DNA of 64,000 bases from Kitasatospora cineracea (GTDB lineage: Bacteria; Actinomycetota; Actinomycetes; Streptomycetales; Streptomycetaceae): NCBI RefSeq assembly GCF_003751605.1, contig NZ_RJVJ01000002.1, forward strand, positions 930,001 to 994,000, given 5' to 3'. Positions 42,614 to 51,804 of the stretch are shown piece by piece (within the stretch, counting starts at the first letter, position 1; each line of letters opens with the position of its first letter). The notes under the pieces were generated by a model. The model did no database searches, was not told the DNA's origin, and was given only the letters and a program-made list of their open reading frames with translations. A program made the position numbers and the translations under genes.

Positions 42614-42825
42614 CCCACCGGCGCCCGGCCCTTCAGGACGAGCCGGCTCCCCTCGCAGCACCCGCGCCGCAGCATGGCGACCGGATCCGCGCCCACCTGC
42701 CGGCCCGGCAACTCCTGCTGCACCCAGTGGACTTGGCGCCGTCCGGTCGATCACGTGCGGAGCCAGATGACGAGCGAGGCAGCCATGAGGATGCTTTGGG
42801 CTCATTCGGCCCCACACCACAACAG
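42614..42825. other. intergenic stretch with an IS scar
   Basis: No gene with consistent codon bias is seen. The right half holds the IS5-type remnant described separately. The left half may be decayed coding sequence, but nothing is recognisable. Confidence 0.4.
42739..42795 (-). mobile_element. remnant of IS5-type element end
   Basis: About 55 bases starting CCGTCCGGTCGATCACGTGC are closely similar to the left end of the intact element at 45803 and include the last codons of its transposase (IWLRT then stop on the minus strand). Identity fades beyond 42795. The rest of that copy is gone, so this is a deletion scar. Confidence 0.75.
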
Positions 42826-43203
42826 GTGACCCTTGCTCTCGGCCGTGTGGCGACGCAGGATGCCGTTTCCGTCCCGCAGCCGCTACGGGTCGGGCCGTGG
42901 AGGCTGAAGTCAGGGCGCCTGTCGGTGCTCCACGTCCCGGTGGACGGGGTGGTGAGCGGCTGCGGGCAGCGCATCCCACCGACAGCCCGGGTGAGCGCGC
43001 CGGATCCGGAGTGGTTCCTGCGCGGCCGGTGCTACAACTGCTTCCACCGGTTGTGGCCGCAGTACGGCCCCGCGGACTACATCCAGCCGCACGACGGAAA
43101 GCAGTTCCCACCCACCCGCAAGTGCCCGCACGCCCGGAATCCGCGGTACTGCCCCCGCTGTACTCCTACGGCCGCGCAGAACTGGCCCCGCCCGAACGGC
43201 TGA
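42826..43203 (+). CDS. Cys-rich, probably zinc-binding hypothetical protein
   Basis: About 125 residues from GTG 42826; a further GTG at 42847 and an ATG at 42727 that would read through the IS scar are alternatives, and no ribosome site is convincing, so the natural 5' end may be lost. The protein has VVSGCGQRIPPTARVSAPDP, GRCYNCFHRLWPQYGPADY, RKCPHARNPRYCPRCTPTAA: three Cys pairs that suggest one or two zinc knuckles. Codon bias supports coding. The reading frame after its TGA stays open and meets the next Cys-rich fragment, so the gene may have been split by a stop. Confidence 0.55.
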   Translation: MTLALGRVATQDAVSVPQPLRVGPWRLKSGRLSVLHVPVDGVVSGCGQRIPPTARVSAPDPEWFLRGRCYNCFHRLWPQYGPADYIQPHDGKQFPPTRKCPHARNPRYCPRCTPTAAQNWPRPNG

Positions 43204-43323
43204 ACGGATGCGGTCGACCACGATCCGGGCCACCCGTACACCAAGTGCACAGTCCGGCCGCCTCGACGCCGGCCGGGACCGGACGACCGGTGCGTCGGCA
43301 GGTGCGAGACCACCGAGGCCGCG

Positions 43324-43545
43324 ATGCACAAGGCGAACCCGGGGCTGTTCTTCGACCTGGCCGACAGCGCATCCGTGTACTGCTACCACTGCTACCACTG
43401 CGACCGCGAGATGACCGAGCTGTGGCGAGCTGTGGGAGGACTGACACCCAGAGCCGGCCAGGATGGAGACCACTTCGCCGCAGCCCCACCGCCCCCACCG
43501 CCCCCACCGCCCCCACCGGCCAGGCCGGGCATCCCGGAGGACTGA
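43324..43545 (+). pseudogene. Cys-rich fragment, possible tail of the preceding gene
   Basis: A frame of 73 codons from ATG 43324 (MHKANPGLFFDLADSASVYC, then YHCYHCDREMTELW), in the same frame as the upstream Cys-rich protein. The codons between that gene's TGA and this ATG are also open and coding-like (TKCTVRPP, CVGRCETTEAA). The CYHCYHC piece comes from a 9-base duplication. The end is a poly-proline run from a simple repeat. It may be the 3' part of a broken gene or a small protein of its own. Bases 43546-43825 beyond it hold no recognised gene. Confidence 0.35.
43484..43519. repeat. 9-bp tandem repeat, four copies
   Basis: CCCCACCGC is repeated three times from 43484, plus a fourth copy ending in G (to 43519). 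It makes the proline run at the end of the fragment above. Confidence 0.9.
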
Positions 43546-43825
43546 ACCCCCGGACGGCCGGACTCGCCAGCTCGCCTCCCCGGAGAGGGCCGGCCCGCGT
43601 TCCGTGGCGACGGGCGGCCGGTCGGAGCCCGAGCCCGCTTCCGCTCCGCCCGCGCGGGACGCCGGGCCCCGCCCCCACCCCGGGCGGCAGCGGCGCGAGG
43701 TCCTGGGACACCCTTCCGTCCCAGCTGTGATTCACGTCACTTCCGGCGGCTCGGTGCAGCACTCGGCCCCGTTCCGCCGTCATGGGGACAGTGATCGGGA
43801 CGGGGCGAGGAGAGGAGGTCGGCGG

Positions 43826-44374
43826 GTGAGGTTTCGCAGGAGCGGTCCGGGCAACGGATTCACGGAGTTCGTCGCACAGCGGTCGGGAGCGTTGTTCCGC
43901 ACCGCGTATGCGCTGACCGGTGACGTGCACGTGGCCGAGGATCTGGTGCAGGAAGCGCTGGAGCGGGCGTGCCGACAGTGGCGGAAGGTCGCGGTGGCGG
44001 ACTCGCCGGAGGCGTACGTGCGCAAAGTGCTGGTCAACCTGGCCAACGACCGCTGGCGGCGGCTGTCGCGCCTGGGCGAGCGCCCCGGGCTGTCGGGGGT
44101 GCCCGAGACGGCCGACCCCCGGGACCGGTTCGGGCAGGTGGATCTGCGCGCGGAACTGATCGAGGCACTGCTCGGGCTGCCGATGGGCATGCGCAGCGTG
44201 GTGGTCCTGTACTACCTGCACGATCTGGACGCCCGGCAGGTCGCCGACGTCCTGGACATCTCTTCGAGTGCGGTGAGGTCCCAGCTCGCCCGCGGCCTGG
44301 CCAAGCTGCGCGATTCCGTATCGGGCGCCCAGGCGCCGCACACCCCGTCGGCCGCTTTCGGAGGTACGAAGTGA
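43826..44374 (+). CDS. SigE-family ECF RNA polymerase sigma factor
   Basis: A 182-residue extracytoplasmic-function sigma factor. Region 2 is FTEFVAQRSGALFRTAYALT, DVHVAEDLVQEALERACRQW; region 4 is EALLGLPMGMRSVVVLYYLH, ARQVADVLDISSSAVRSQLA, RGLAKLRDSV. The compact form with KVAVADSPEAYVRKVLVNLA matches the actinobacterial SigE subgroup. GTG at 43826 has AGGAGG 7 bases upstream. Its TGA overlaps the GTG of a PASTA membrane protein (GTGA), which is probably its regulator or sensor. Confidence 0.9.
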   Translation: MRFRRSGPGNGFTEFVAQRSGALFRTAYALTGDVHVAEDLVQEALERACRQWRKVAVADSPEAYVRKVLVNLANDRWRRLSRLGERPGLSGVPETADPRDRFGQVDLRAELIEALLGLPMGMRSVVVLYYLHDLDARQVADVLDISSSAVRSQLARGLAKLRDSVSGAQAPHTPSAAFGGTK

Positions 44375-44943
44375 GGAACACGTCGTCCGGACCCGCCCCG
44401 TTCGAGCCGGGCCTCGAAGCCGAGCTGCGTGCCGCGGTGGCCTCCTTCGCCGACGGGCCGACGGCGCCGGTCGTCGACGCGGCCGCGATCGAGCGAGTCG
44501 TCAGCCGCAGCCGCACCCGCCGGGCGCTCCTCGGCACCGCTGCGGCGTGCTGCGTGCTGGCGTGCGCCACGGTGGGGTTCTTCGCGCTGAAGCCCGTGCC
44601 GCCCGCACCCGGCGCCTCCCCGTCCCCACCGGCGAACGGGGCGTGCACCCCGCTCGCCACCGGCACCCCCAAGAGCGGAAGCGCCGATGCGACTCCGACA
44701 CAGGAGCAGGAGCAGACCGCGGGAGCGGGCATCGCGCTGCCGAACCTGGCCGGCATGCCGGTCGAACAGGCCGGAAGCCTGCTGCGCGGACTCGGACTGA
44801 GCTGCACGATCATGCGGCACACGGACTGGAACGCTCCCGCCGGGCAGGTGATCAGCAGTGACCCCCGGGGCGGCGCAGAACCGGTGGCACCGGGCTCGTC
44901 CGTCCTCCTGCTGGTCTCGACGGGCAAACCCGGCAGGACCTGA
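44371..44943 (+). CDS. membrane protein with extracellular PASTA domain, sigma-factor partner
   Basis: A 190-residue single-pass protein. The first 50 residues are cytoplasmic (ELRAAVASFADGPTAPVVDA). One helix (LLGTAAACCVLACATVGFFA) is followed by a Pro/Ser/Thr linker with a Cys, and then one PASTA domain (LPNLAGMPVEQAGSLLRGLG, WNAPAGQVISSDPRGGAEPV). PASTA domains bind muropeptides or lipid II in Ser/Thr kinases and PBPs. The GTGA overlap with the sigma gene suggests it is an anti-sigma or signal-input protein that senses the cell wall. No zinc anti-sigma (ZAS) HxxxCxxC motif is present, so the inhibitory mode, if any, would differ. Confidence 0.8.
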   Translation: MRNTSSGPAPFEPGLEAELRAAVASFADGPTAPVVDAAAIERVVSRSRTRRALLGTAAACCVLACATVGFFALKPVPPAPGASPSPPANGACTPLATGTPKSGSADATPTQEQEQTAGAGIALPNLAGMPVEQAGSLLRGLGLSCTIMRHTDWNAPAGQVISSDPRGGAEPVAPGSSVLLLVSTGKPGRT

Positions 44944-45281
44944 GCGACCGGGCCCTTCGGCCCGCGCACCGGCGGACGGCGCCCCGTCCTGCCGGGCAGG
45001 GGAGCCACCCGGAGCGGGGGAACGGCTGCGGGTGGCGGGCTCCGATGCCGTCAGCCGCGCAGCTCGCTCGGCATCGTCTTCGGGTTGCGGAGGTCCTGCC
45101 CGAGGCGGCGGCCCCGACTGCCGTCCGGTGGTGCTGGCGCCCTATGGAAAGAACCGGGTAAAAGAACCCGCCCTCCCTCCCGGAGCGGGAAGGGAGGGCG
45201 GGTGGGGGCGTTGCCCCGAGGATGCCTGTCACCAGCAGCCGGGTACCGGCAGCGGCCGAAGGCGGGCCGGGGCCCGACGTG
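44944..45281. other. intergenic region
   Basis: No supported gene. It contains a weak GGGCC/GGCCC hairpin at 44950-44963 just after the PASTA gene and a strong terminator at 45167-45202. Confidence 0.5.
45167..45202. terminator. bidirectional hairpin
   Basis: CCCGCCCTCCCT at 45167-45178 pairs perfectly with AGGGAGGGCGGG at 45191-45202; the loop can form an extra CCG/CGG stem. It lies between convergent genes. Confidence 0.75.
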
Positions 45282-45575
45282 TCATTTCGCCTGCGGGGTG
45301 ACCACGGACACCAGCGCGGGGAACAGCACGGTGGCGAGCGCGACGGCGGGCAGGGCGGCGAAGCTCGGCGGGATGCCGAACCTGGATGCCACCCAGGTCC
45401 CGGCTCCGGCGAAGATCGCCACCACGGCGGCCGCGGCAACCACCCGGGTCAGCGACAGGATCGAGGGCAGGAGCCGGGCGGTGTAGTCCTGTACCGGCTG
45501 GAGGTCCTTGAGCTCCTCCTTCGGCAGCAGGGCGCCCACCCGGCCGGCGACGTAGTTGTCGGCTATCTGCACCAC
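45282..45575 (-). CDS. small membrane protein, possibly truncated
   Basis: A 97-residue protein read from GTG 45575 (VVQIADNYVAGRVGALLPKE). Two membrane helices follow (ILSLTRVVAAAAVVAIFAGA and FAALPAVALATVLFPALVSV). The open frame extends upstream for about 18 more codons (DAAGAAKEIADLV) with good bias but no start codon, up to the stop of another coding remnant. The natural start may therefore be lost. No family is recognised. It lies next to the IS5-type insertion and looks like part of a damaged operon. Confidence 0.5.
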   Translation of the reverse strand: MVQIADNYVAGRVGALLPKEELKDLQPVQDYTARLLPSILSLTRVVAAAAVVAIFAGAGTWVASRFGIPPSFAALPAVALATVLFPALVSVVTPQAK

Positions 45576-45638
45576 GAGGTCGGCGATCTCCTTCGCCGCG
45601 CCGGCGGCGTCGACTGGGCAGCCGGGAGGCCGGAGCAG

Positions 45639-45738
45639 CTACAGCCTGCCGGTCAGCTCCAGCACGTCCACGAGCGCGGCGTCCAGGAGGTCGCAGACCT
45701 CGACGTCGGGGCGGGCCCGGTCCTCGCCCTCCGGTCGG
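45639..45738 (-). pseudogene. 3' remnant of an unknown gene cut by the IS
   Basis: About 32 codons ending at TAG 45641-45639 read EGEDRARPDVEVCDLLDAAL then VDVLELTGRL with strong third-position bias. There is no start. The intact IS5-type element begins 65 bases upstream at 45803, which probably removed the 5' part. Confidence 0.5.
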
Positions 45739-45802
45739 ACCGGCCGACGACCCGGTGCGCGCCGCGCACACCTGCGGGGCCTAGACCGCGATCACGGTCC
45801 AG

Positions 45803-46802
45803 GTTCCGTCCGGGCGATCATGTGCGGAGCCAGATGGCGAGGGCGGCTGCGGTGACGGTGCCGAGGTGGACGTAGCCGCGTTTGTCGTATCGGGTGGCGA
45901 CGGCTCGGGCGTGCTTGGGCTTGTTGACGGCCCGTTCGACGGTGTTCCGCTTCCTGTACCTGTCCTCGTCGAAACCCGGTGGCCGCCCGCCGCGTGAGCC
46001 CTTGCGCCGGCGGGCCGCCCGGCTGTCGGTCTTCTCGGGGACGGTGTGCCGGATACCGCGCCTGCGCAGGTGGCCGCGGCGCGTCCCGTTGCTGTACGCC
46101 TTGTCGGTGGCCACGCTGTCGGGCGTCTTGCGGGGCCTGCCCGGGCCGGTGCGTGGGACGCGGATCTTCTCCGGCACGGGCTCGAACTGCGTGCAGTCCG
46201 CCCGCTGTCCCGCGGTGACGACCAGGGACAGCGGGCGGCAGCGGCCGTCCGCGCTCAGGTGGACCTTGGTGGTGAACCCGCCGCGCGAGCGGCCCAGGCC
46301 CTCACCTCCTGCACCGCCTCCGCCAGGCGGGCGGTCAGGCTCTGCCACGGCGTCTCGTCCTGGTGTTCTCCCGGCCCAGCCCCCTTCGACGCGAGGGCTG
46401 GCGGCGGGTCGGTGCGGGCGCCGGCCGCGTGCTGACGGGCCCGGACGACGGTGGAGTCGACCGAGATGTCCCAGTCGATGTCGCCGGCCGCGTCCGCCTC
46501 GGCCTGGACCCGCTGGAGCAGGCGCTCCCAAGTGCCGTGGGCCGACCACAGCCGGTGGCGTTCGTAGACCGTCTTCCAGGGACCGAACCGCTCGGGCAGG
46601 TCACGCCAGTGCACACCGGTCCGCACCCGGTACAGGATCCCGTCGATCACCTGCCGATGGTCCCGCCACCGACCACAACGCCCGTTGCCGACCGGCAGGA
46701 ACGGCCGCAGCCGCTCCCACTCGGTATCCGTGAGATCTCCCCGCCCCATGCCCCGACCAACGAGCACGGCAGGCGACAGTCACATGATCGACCGGACAAG
46801 TC
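45803..46802 (-). mobile_element. IS5-family insertion sequence, complete, 1000 bp
   Basis: Imperfect terminal inverted repeats: the left end GTTCCGTCCGGGCGATCATG matches the reverse complement of the right end (GACTTGTCCGGTCGATCATG). CTAG follows the right end at 46803-46806, and CTAG also borders the other copy at 50252-50255. That fits the CTAG/TNA target choice of IS427-type members. At the left edge the bases are CCAG rather than CTAG. It carries one transposase gene in two frames. Confidence 0.85.
45818..46767 (-). CDS. IS5-family transposase (two frames, -1 frameshift)
   Basis: OrfA runs from about 46767 (GMGRGDLTDTEWERLRPFLP, VIDGILYRVRTGVHWRDLPE, DIDWDISVDSTVVRARQHAA) and contains the DDE first Asp. 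OrfB continues one frame back near 46295-46312 (GLGRSRGGFTTKVHLSADGR, CRPLSLVVTAGQRADCTQFE, RKRNTVERAVNKPKHARAVA) and ends with LAIWLRT at 45818. Neither frame alone is a full DDE enzyme, and a -1 frameshift joins them, as known for IS427-group elements. All three catalytic regions seem present, so this copy may be functional. Confidence 0.85.
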
Positions 46803-46806
46803 CTAG

Positions 46807-47567
46807 CCGCATTCCGCTCGTCGTACGGGCCCTCGGCGGGGGCGAGAAACGGTGGGCTGGTCACCTGCGAGGTCGAGATGGAGGCCGCGGACCTGGACCG
46901 GATTCGAGCCCTGGATCTCGAAGGTGCGGCCGCACCGGGCGGTGGTCCCGGAGCGCGGGCCGAGATTCTGAGGTTGCGTGGGTTCTTTCAAAAAAGCGGA
47001 GCAGATTTTCCAGAGTTCGCCAATGCGGGAATTTCCCAGAAGGCTGCAAATGGCGCAACCACTCCCCAATGCGCCCCAGTGGGTGTTTTGCCTTATTTGT
47101 GGATCAATATTCGGGGAAGGCGCTGCGCAGGCTTCCTTCTTGGTGCATGATCGATCCTGCTCCTTGTCCGGCGGCCCGCGGCGGCGCCGACTCATCGCTC
47201 GCAAGGAAGGCGGCGCGAATCATCAGCGATCCCCCTGCGTCCGCCATGATCCGCCCCAAGGTCCGCTCCGGAATCCACACTTGCGGTGCGGCTGTGCAGG
47301 CCGGCCCTCTCCTCCGGGTTTCTGTACACGCATTGGGTGGTTCACATCGAAATGCAAGTGATGGAAAGGTTCGCAGCCATCCGGAATCCTTCCGGCCGTT
47401 TTCCCGTGCCGTTCCGATCTGCCGAGGAAACAGCCGGTACGGGCCGCATGTGATCACCAGGCGCCACATGCCGGTCGACCGCATGCAGACGGCACAACCC
47501 GCGCGATCTGTCCAAGCGCGCCATTGCAGAGAGTCCTTGCCCGTTTCTTCGAAGTGGATCGATAACT
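46807..47567. other. lower-G+C stretch without a supported gene
   Basis: About 760 bases between the IS and the ABC operon, with G+C near 50 percent in places (around 46980-47130). Open frames on both strands lack bias or recognisable motifs. It may hold the operon promoter and decayed sequence brought in with the island. Confidence 0.5.
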
Positions 47568-48311
<744 letters not shown>

Positions 48312-48313
48312 GC

Positions 48314-49573
48314 ATGCCCTGGCGCACCCTCATCCGTACGTCCTCCGCGTTGCGAGCCGCGCCCGTGCTGTTCGTGTGGCTCGTGATGTACAGCGGCAAC
48401 ATGACCGGATGGATCACCGAGGGCTACTGGCCGTCCGTCGCCTCCCAGAGCACTTTCCTGCTCAACTTCACGGCGCCTGCCGTCGCAGCCTGCGGGGCCT
48501 GGGAGGCCCTGAAGGTCCGCAGGTCTGCCGTCCTGAATACGGCGCCCGCCCGGTCTTCCACCATGATCGCCCTGGCCGCCCTCGCCCCGGCCCTGGCACT
48601 CGGCGCGGTCTCCGTTCTCCTGGCCTTGGCGATGTTCGTCCCGCAGGCCGGTGGCTTCCCCGGCTGGTCGCTCCCGGTCATCCTTCTGCTGGAACTGCTC
48701 GTCGTCCTCGCCCACGCCTCGGTCGGCTACGTGTTGGGGCTGGCTCTGCCCCGCCTGCTCGCCGTTCCTCTGACTTTGATCGCCAGCTTCGTGTGGATGG
48801 CCTACCCGTCGGCACTCGATATTTTCTGGGTCCGCCAGCTCAACGGCCGCAACCTCACCGAGTGCTGCGCGCTGGACCAGGTGCCGGCCACCCGCGCCGT
48901 GTGCGCCGCGGCAGTGGCCACTCTTGGGATGATCGCCGCTGCCTGGCTCTGGAACGGCCTTCGCGCACCTCTTCGGCTGACCGCCTTCGTTGCTCTCGCC
49001 GCCACCGTCGCCGCAGGAGCCTGGATCGCCGAGCCCCTCGACTTCCGTGCGGCACAGCCGCGTTCTGCGAGTGAGCAGACATGCACGGAGGGTACGCCGC
49101 AGATCTGCCTGTGGCCTGAGCAGCGGTCCGAGGCCTCGGACATCACCGGTTGGGCTTCTGAGGCCCAGCAGCGCCTCAATGCTGTCGGCGTGACTCAACT
49201 CGCCCCAGTGAAGCCGTTGTCCGACAAGCCCACGCGTGAAGACATCCAGTCCCTGATCGCTCTGGGCTCCATTCCGAACCACGCTCCCCCGTGCGCTTCC
49301 GAGCGCGGTGTCCGGTGGTCGGGGATCGAAGCCGTCGGTCCGCTCTCGGCCTGGCTGAAGCTGACCGCGGGAGTCGCCCCCCGGGCTGTGGAGACCCGGT
49401 ACGGCCGACCCGCGGTGCAACTGGCCGGCCGGGTCATGACGCTGACCACCGAAGAGCAGCACACGTGGTTTCAGCGCAACGCCTCCACGCTGACCGGATG
49501 CGACACCAAGCCTGACCTTGATCCGTCCCACTTCCACCAGACTGCTGGCGCCCAGGCCGGAGGAGCGCAATGA
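48314..49573 (+). CDS. ABC transporter membrane protein with soluble C-terminal domain
   Basis: A 419-residue protein. ATG at 48314 has GGGAGG 7 bases upstream; GTG 48308 overlapping the ATPase stop is possible. Residues 10-240 contain about six helices (PVLFVWLVMYSGNMTGW, MIALAALAPALALGAVSVLL, VILLLELLVVLAHASVGYVL, LRLTAFVALAATVAAGAWIA). Residues 245-419 are an extracytoplasmic domain with several Cys (TCTEGTPQICLWPEQ, HAPPCASERGVRWSG, TGCDTK) that may form disulphides. No named family is recognised with certainty. Its stop overlaps the next ATG. Confidence 0.75.
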   Translation: MPWRTLIRTSSALRAAPVLFVWLVMYSGNMTGWITEGYWPSVASQSTFLLNFTAPAVAACGAWEALKVRRSAVLNTAPARSSTMIALAALAPALALGAVSVLLALAMFVPQAGGFPGWSLPVILLLELLVVLAHASVGYVLGLALPRLLAVPLTLIASFVWMAYPSALDIFWVRQLNGRNLTECCALDQVPATRAVCAAAVATLGMIAAAWLWNGLRAPLRLTAFVALAATVAAGAWIAEPLDFRAAQPRSASEQTCTEGTPQICLWPEQRSEASDITGWASEAQQRLNAVGVTQLAPVKPLSDKPTREDIQSLIALGSIPNHAPPCASERGVRWSGIEAVGPLSAWLKLTAGVAPRAVETRYGRPAVQLAGRVMTLTTEEQHTWFQRNASTLTGCDTKPDLDPSHFHQTAGAQAGGAQ

Positions 49574-50172
49574 TCTGGTGGCTGCGCATCAGGCACGTAC
49601 CCGCCGTGGCCGCCGGACTTCTTCTGTGCATCGCCCTGGGTGCCGCTGCGGACTCGGTCACGTTGCCGGTTCCCGTCATCATCGGGGGCCTGAGCTTCGA
49701 TCTGCCGCTGCCGAGCCTGCTGCCGCTTCTTCCCGTCTGCCTGATCCTGCAGGGACAAGGTCGCGCTGACCACATGACAAAACGCGTCGCGGTCCGCTCC
49801 GTCGGCCGTTGGGACGCCGCCTTCATGGCCCTGTGCGTTCTGGCCAGCGTGGCCGCGGGCACCGCCCTGTCCGTGGGCGGAGCCGGTCAGGCTGCGGCGG
49901 CCATGGCCCGCGATTTCGCCGGCTACCTCGGCCTGGCCCTCATCCTCCGATGGCTCGTAGGGGAACGCTTCGCCTCAGTCGCCACAGCTGTCTTCCCTTT
50001 CTTCTGCGTCTCCTTCGGACTCGTCTTCAACCGGCCCAGAATCTGGGCCTGGCCCCTGCATTCCCCTTCATCCGTCACTGGAGCCCTCCAAGCAGCGCTC
50101 CTGCTGCTCATCGGAGCTGCCACCCTGGCCCTCCCCCGACCCCGCTTGGCACCAGCAGACACCGAGGAATGA
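49570..50172 (+). CDS. membrane protein of the ABC operon
   Basis: A 200-residue protein with about five or six helices (AVAAGLLLCIALGAAADSVT, LPLPSLLPLLPVCLILQGQG, AAFMALCVLASVAAGTALSV, GYLGLALILRWLVGERFASV, GALQAALLLLIGAATLALP). ATG at 49570 overlaps the stop of the previous gene. It is probably the second permease subunit. No family is recognised. The IS5-type remnant begins 84 bases after its stop. Confidence 0.72.
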   Translation: MIWWLRIRHVPAVAAGLLLCIALGAAADSVTLPVPVIIGGLSFDLPLPSLLPLLPVCLILQGQGRADHMTKRVAVRSVGRWDAAFMALCVLASVAAGTALSVGGAGQAAAAMARDFAGYLGLALILRWLVGERFASVATAVFPFFCVSFGLVFNRPRIWAWPLHSPSSVTGALQAALLLLIGAATLALPRPRLAPADTEE

Positions 50173-50255
50173 AAAGGCGTTATCGGACCCTGGCCCTGGC
50201 CGACACGCTTCCACAACCGGTAGCACCACCGAGCCGGACGCGACCGGCAGGCTAG

Positions 50256-50597
50256 GTTCCGTCCGGTCGATCATGTGCGGAGCCAGATGCCGAGCGCTGC
50301 TGCCGTGACGGTGCCGAGGTGGCCGCAGCCGCGCCTGTCGTAGCGGGTGGCGACGGCTCGGGCGTGCTTGAGCCTGTCCGATGGCCCGTTCGACGGTGTC
50401 GCGTTTCCGGCAGCGCTCCTCGTCGAAGCCGGGTGGCCGTCCGCCGCGTGAGCCCTGGCGCAGGCCACGCCGTCGGGCGCCTCGCGGGGCCCGCCCGAGC
50501 CGGTGCGTGGGACGCGGATCTTCTGCGGCACGGGCTCGACTGCGTGCAGTCCGCCCGCTGTCCCGCGGTGACGACCTGGGACAGCGGGCGCCCGCTC
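50256..50597 (-). mobile_element. truncated, decayed IS5-type element
   Basis: The left end GTTCCGTCCGGTCGATCATG follows CTAG (50252-50255) and is in the same orientation as the intact copy. About 340 bases remain, with internal deletions and frameshifts. Transposase pieces VVTAGQRADCTQ, KIRVPRTGSGGPR, LKHARAVATRYDRRG and LGIWLRT are still legible. Similarity runs up to the stop codon of the next gene (…GCTCAG). Confidence 0.8.
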
Positions 50598-51639
50598 AGA
50601 TGCCGTCGAACTCCCCGCGCCCGGCCGCCGCCGCGAACGCGCTCCACGCGGTGGGCGAGACCGCCAGGACGGGACCCTGCGGGTCCTTGCTGTCCCGCAC
50701 CAGCACGACGCCGTGCGACCCGGCCAGGTTCACGGCGGGCTGGACGCAGTCTCCGCCGTTGCCGTCGCTGTACGAGCTGGACTTGAACCACGCGATCGGC
50801 CGGAGCAGTTCGGTGTTGAAGTGCTGCGTGGACATGGAGTTGACCAGTCCTTTCATGACTCGGCGGATCAGCGCGGCCGAATCCGGAACGGAGAGCACGT
50901 GACCGCGAAGCCAATCATAGGCGCGGGAGTAGTACCTGATCTCTTCCGGATCGGTGGTGAAGTGACCGGATGTCAGGCTCTCGGAGTAGAGGTGCTGTCG
51001 GCCGTCCGGCATGGTCAGCAGGGTGAACGAGGTACCGGCGGGCGCGCGTTCGCCGAGTTCCAGCGGAGCGACCTGGATCACGATGTTCGGCCGCCGCATC
51101 AAGTCCAACAGGTGGTTCAGTTGACGGTGCATCATCTGCGGCCCGCCCACTACGCGCCGGATCACCGCTTCGTCGAGGACGACGGAGAGCAACGGCCCGC
51201 CGTCCGCCAGGAAGCGGGCCTGGCGACTGATCCGGGCTGCGACCGCCGCCTCGATCCGGGCGGGAGTGGGATTGATCTGTCGCCACTTGAAGATCGCTGC
51301 CGCGTAGCCGGGTTCCTGGCACGGGCCGGGGATGAGGCTGACCGAGTACCTCCGCACCTCCACCGCCTGCGCCTCCCGCTCGGCGAACACCTGGAACCAC
51401 TCGGGGTGCGCCACCTCCCGGTACCAGCCCACCCGTTCGTAGGCGTTGGTCAACAGCCCTTCCGCGCCGATGAGTTGGTCGATGCGGCGGACCATCTCCA
51501 CGGCCGGTACCCGTTCGCCCGACTCGAAGCGGCTGATGAGCGAGGGGTCGCAGTGCACCTCGCGGGCCAGCCCGGCCTTCTTGAGGCCGGCCTTCTCGCG
51601 CAGTTCCCCCAGCAGCCAGCCGAACGCGGCCGGGGTCAT
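50596..51639 (-). CDS. Scr1-type XRE/DUF5753 protein fused to DUF397
   Basis: A 347-residue protein. Residues 1-60 are an XRE helix-turn-helix (AFGWLLGELREKAGLKKAGL, CDPSLISRFESGERVPAVEM); 75-265 are DUF5753 (FAEREAQAVEVRRYSVSLIP, YAAAIFKWRQI, RLHY-like PNIVIQVAPLEL). From the internal ATG at 50835 the frame goes on as DUF397 (IAWFKSSSYSDGNGGDCVQP, GVVLVRDSKDPQGPVLAVSP, GEFDGI). These domains are normally separate neighbouring genes, a regulator or antitoxin and its small partner. Start ATG 51639; TTG 51681 with GGGGAG upstream is a fair alternative. AAAGGA 12 bases before 50835 could allow separate production of the DUF397 part. Confidence 0.85.
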   Translation of the reverse strand: MTPAAFGWLLGELREKAGLKKAGLAREVHCDPSLISRFESGERVPAVEMVRRIDQLIGAEGLLTNAYERVGWYREVAHPEWFQVFAEREAQAVEVRRYSVSLIPGPCQEPGYAAAIFKWRQINPTPARIEAAVAARISRQARFLADGGPLLSVVLDEAVIRRVVGGPQMMHRQLNHLLDLMRRPNIVIQVAPLELGERAPAGTSFTLLTMPDGRQHLYSESLTSGHFTTDPEEIRYYSRAYDWLRGHVLSVPDSAALIRRVMKGLVNSMSTQHFNTELLRPIAWFKSSSYSDGNGGDCVQPAVNLAGSHGVVLVRDSKDPQGPVLAVSPTAWSAFAAAAGRGEFDGI

Positions 51640-51804
51640 GTCCGTAGGGTTCCCGGGTGCTTCCCCCGTGCGACGCGCCAACCCCGCTCCCCAGTTCGAT
51701 CATGACAGCTCGTCAGTGTCACGCCTCTCCGCCTGTTCACGGTACCGCTTTCTGCCGATGCTGGTGACGCACCGAGGAGAACACAGAGACAGGCGGTAAC
51801 CGTC

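Noticed and set aside
46900..46935. tRNA-like T-loop (GGATTCGAGCCC)
   Set aside because: No matching 5-bp T stem, anticodon arm or acceptor stem could be drawn around it.
46803..47484. Minus-strand open frames of 126-133 codons before the ABC operon
   Set aside because: No codon bias, no ribosome site and no recognisable motif; the region is lower in G+C and looks non-coding or decayed.
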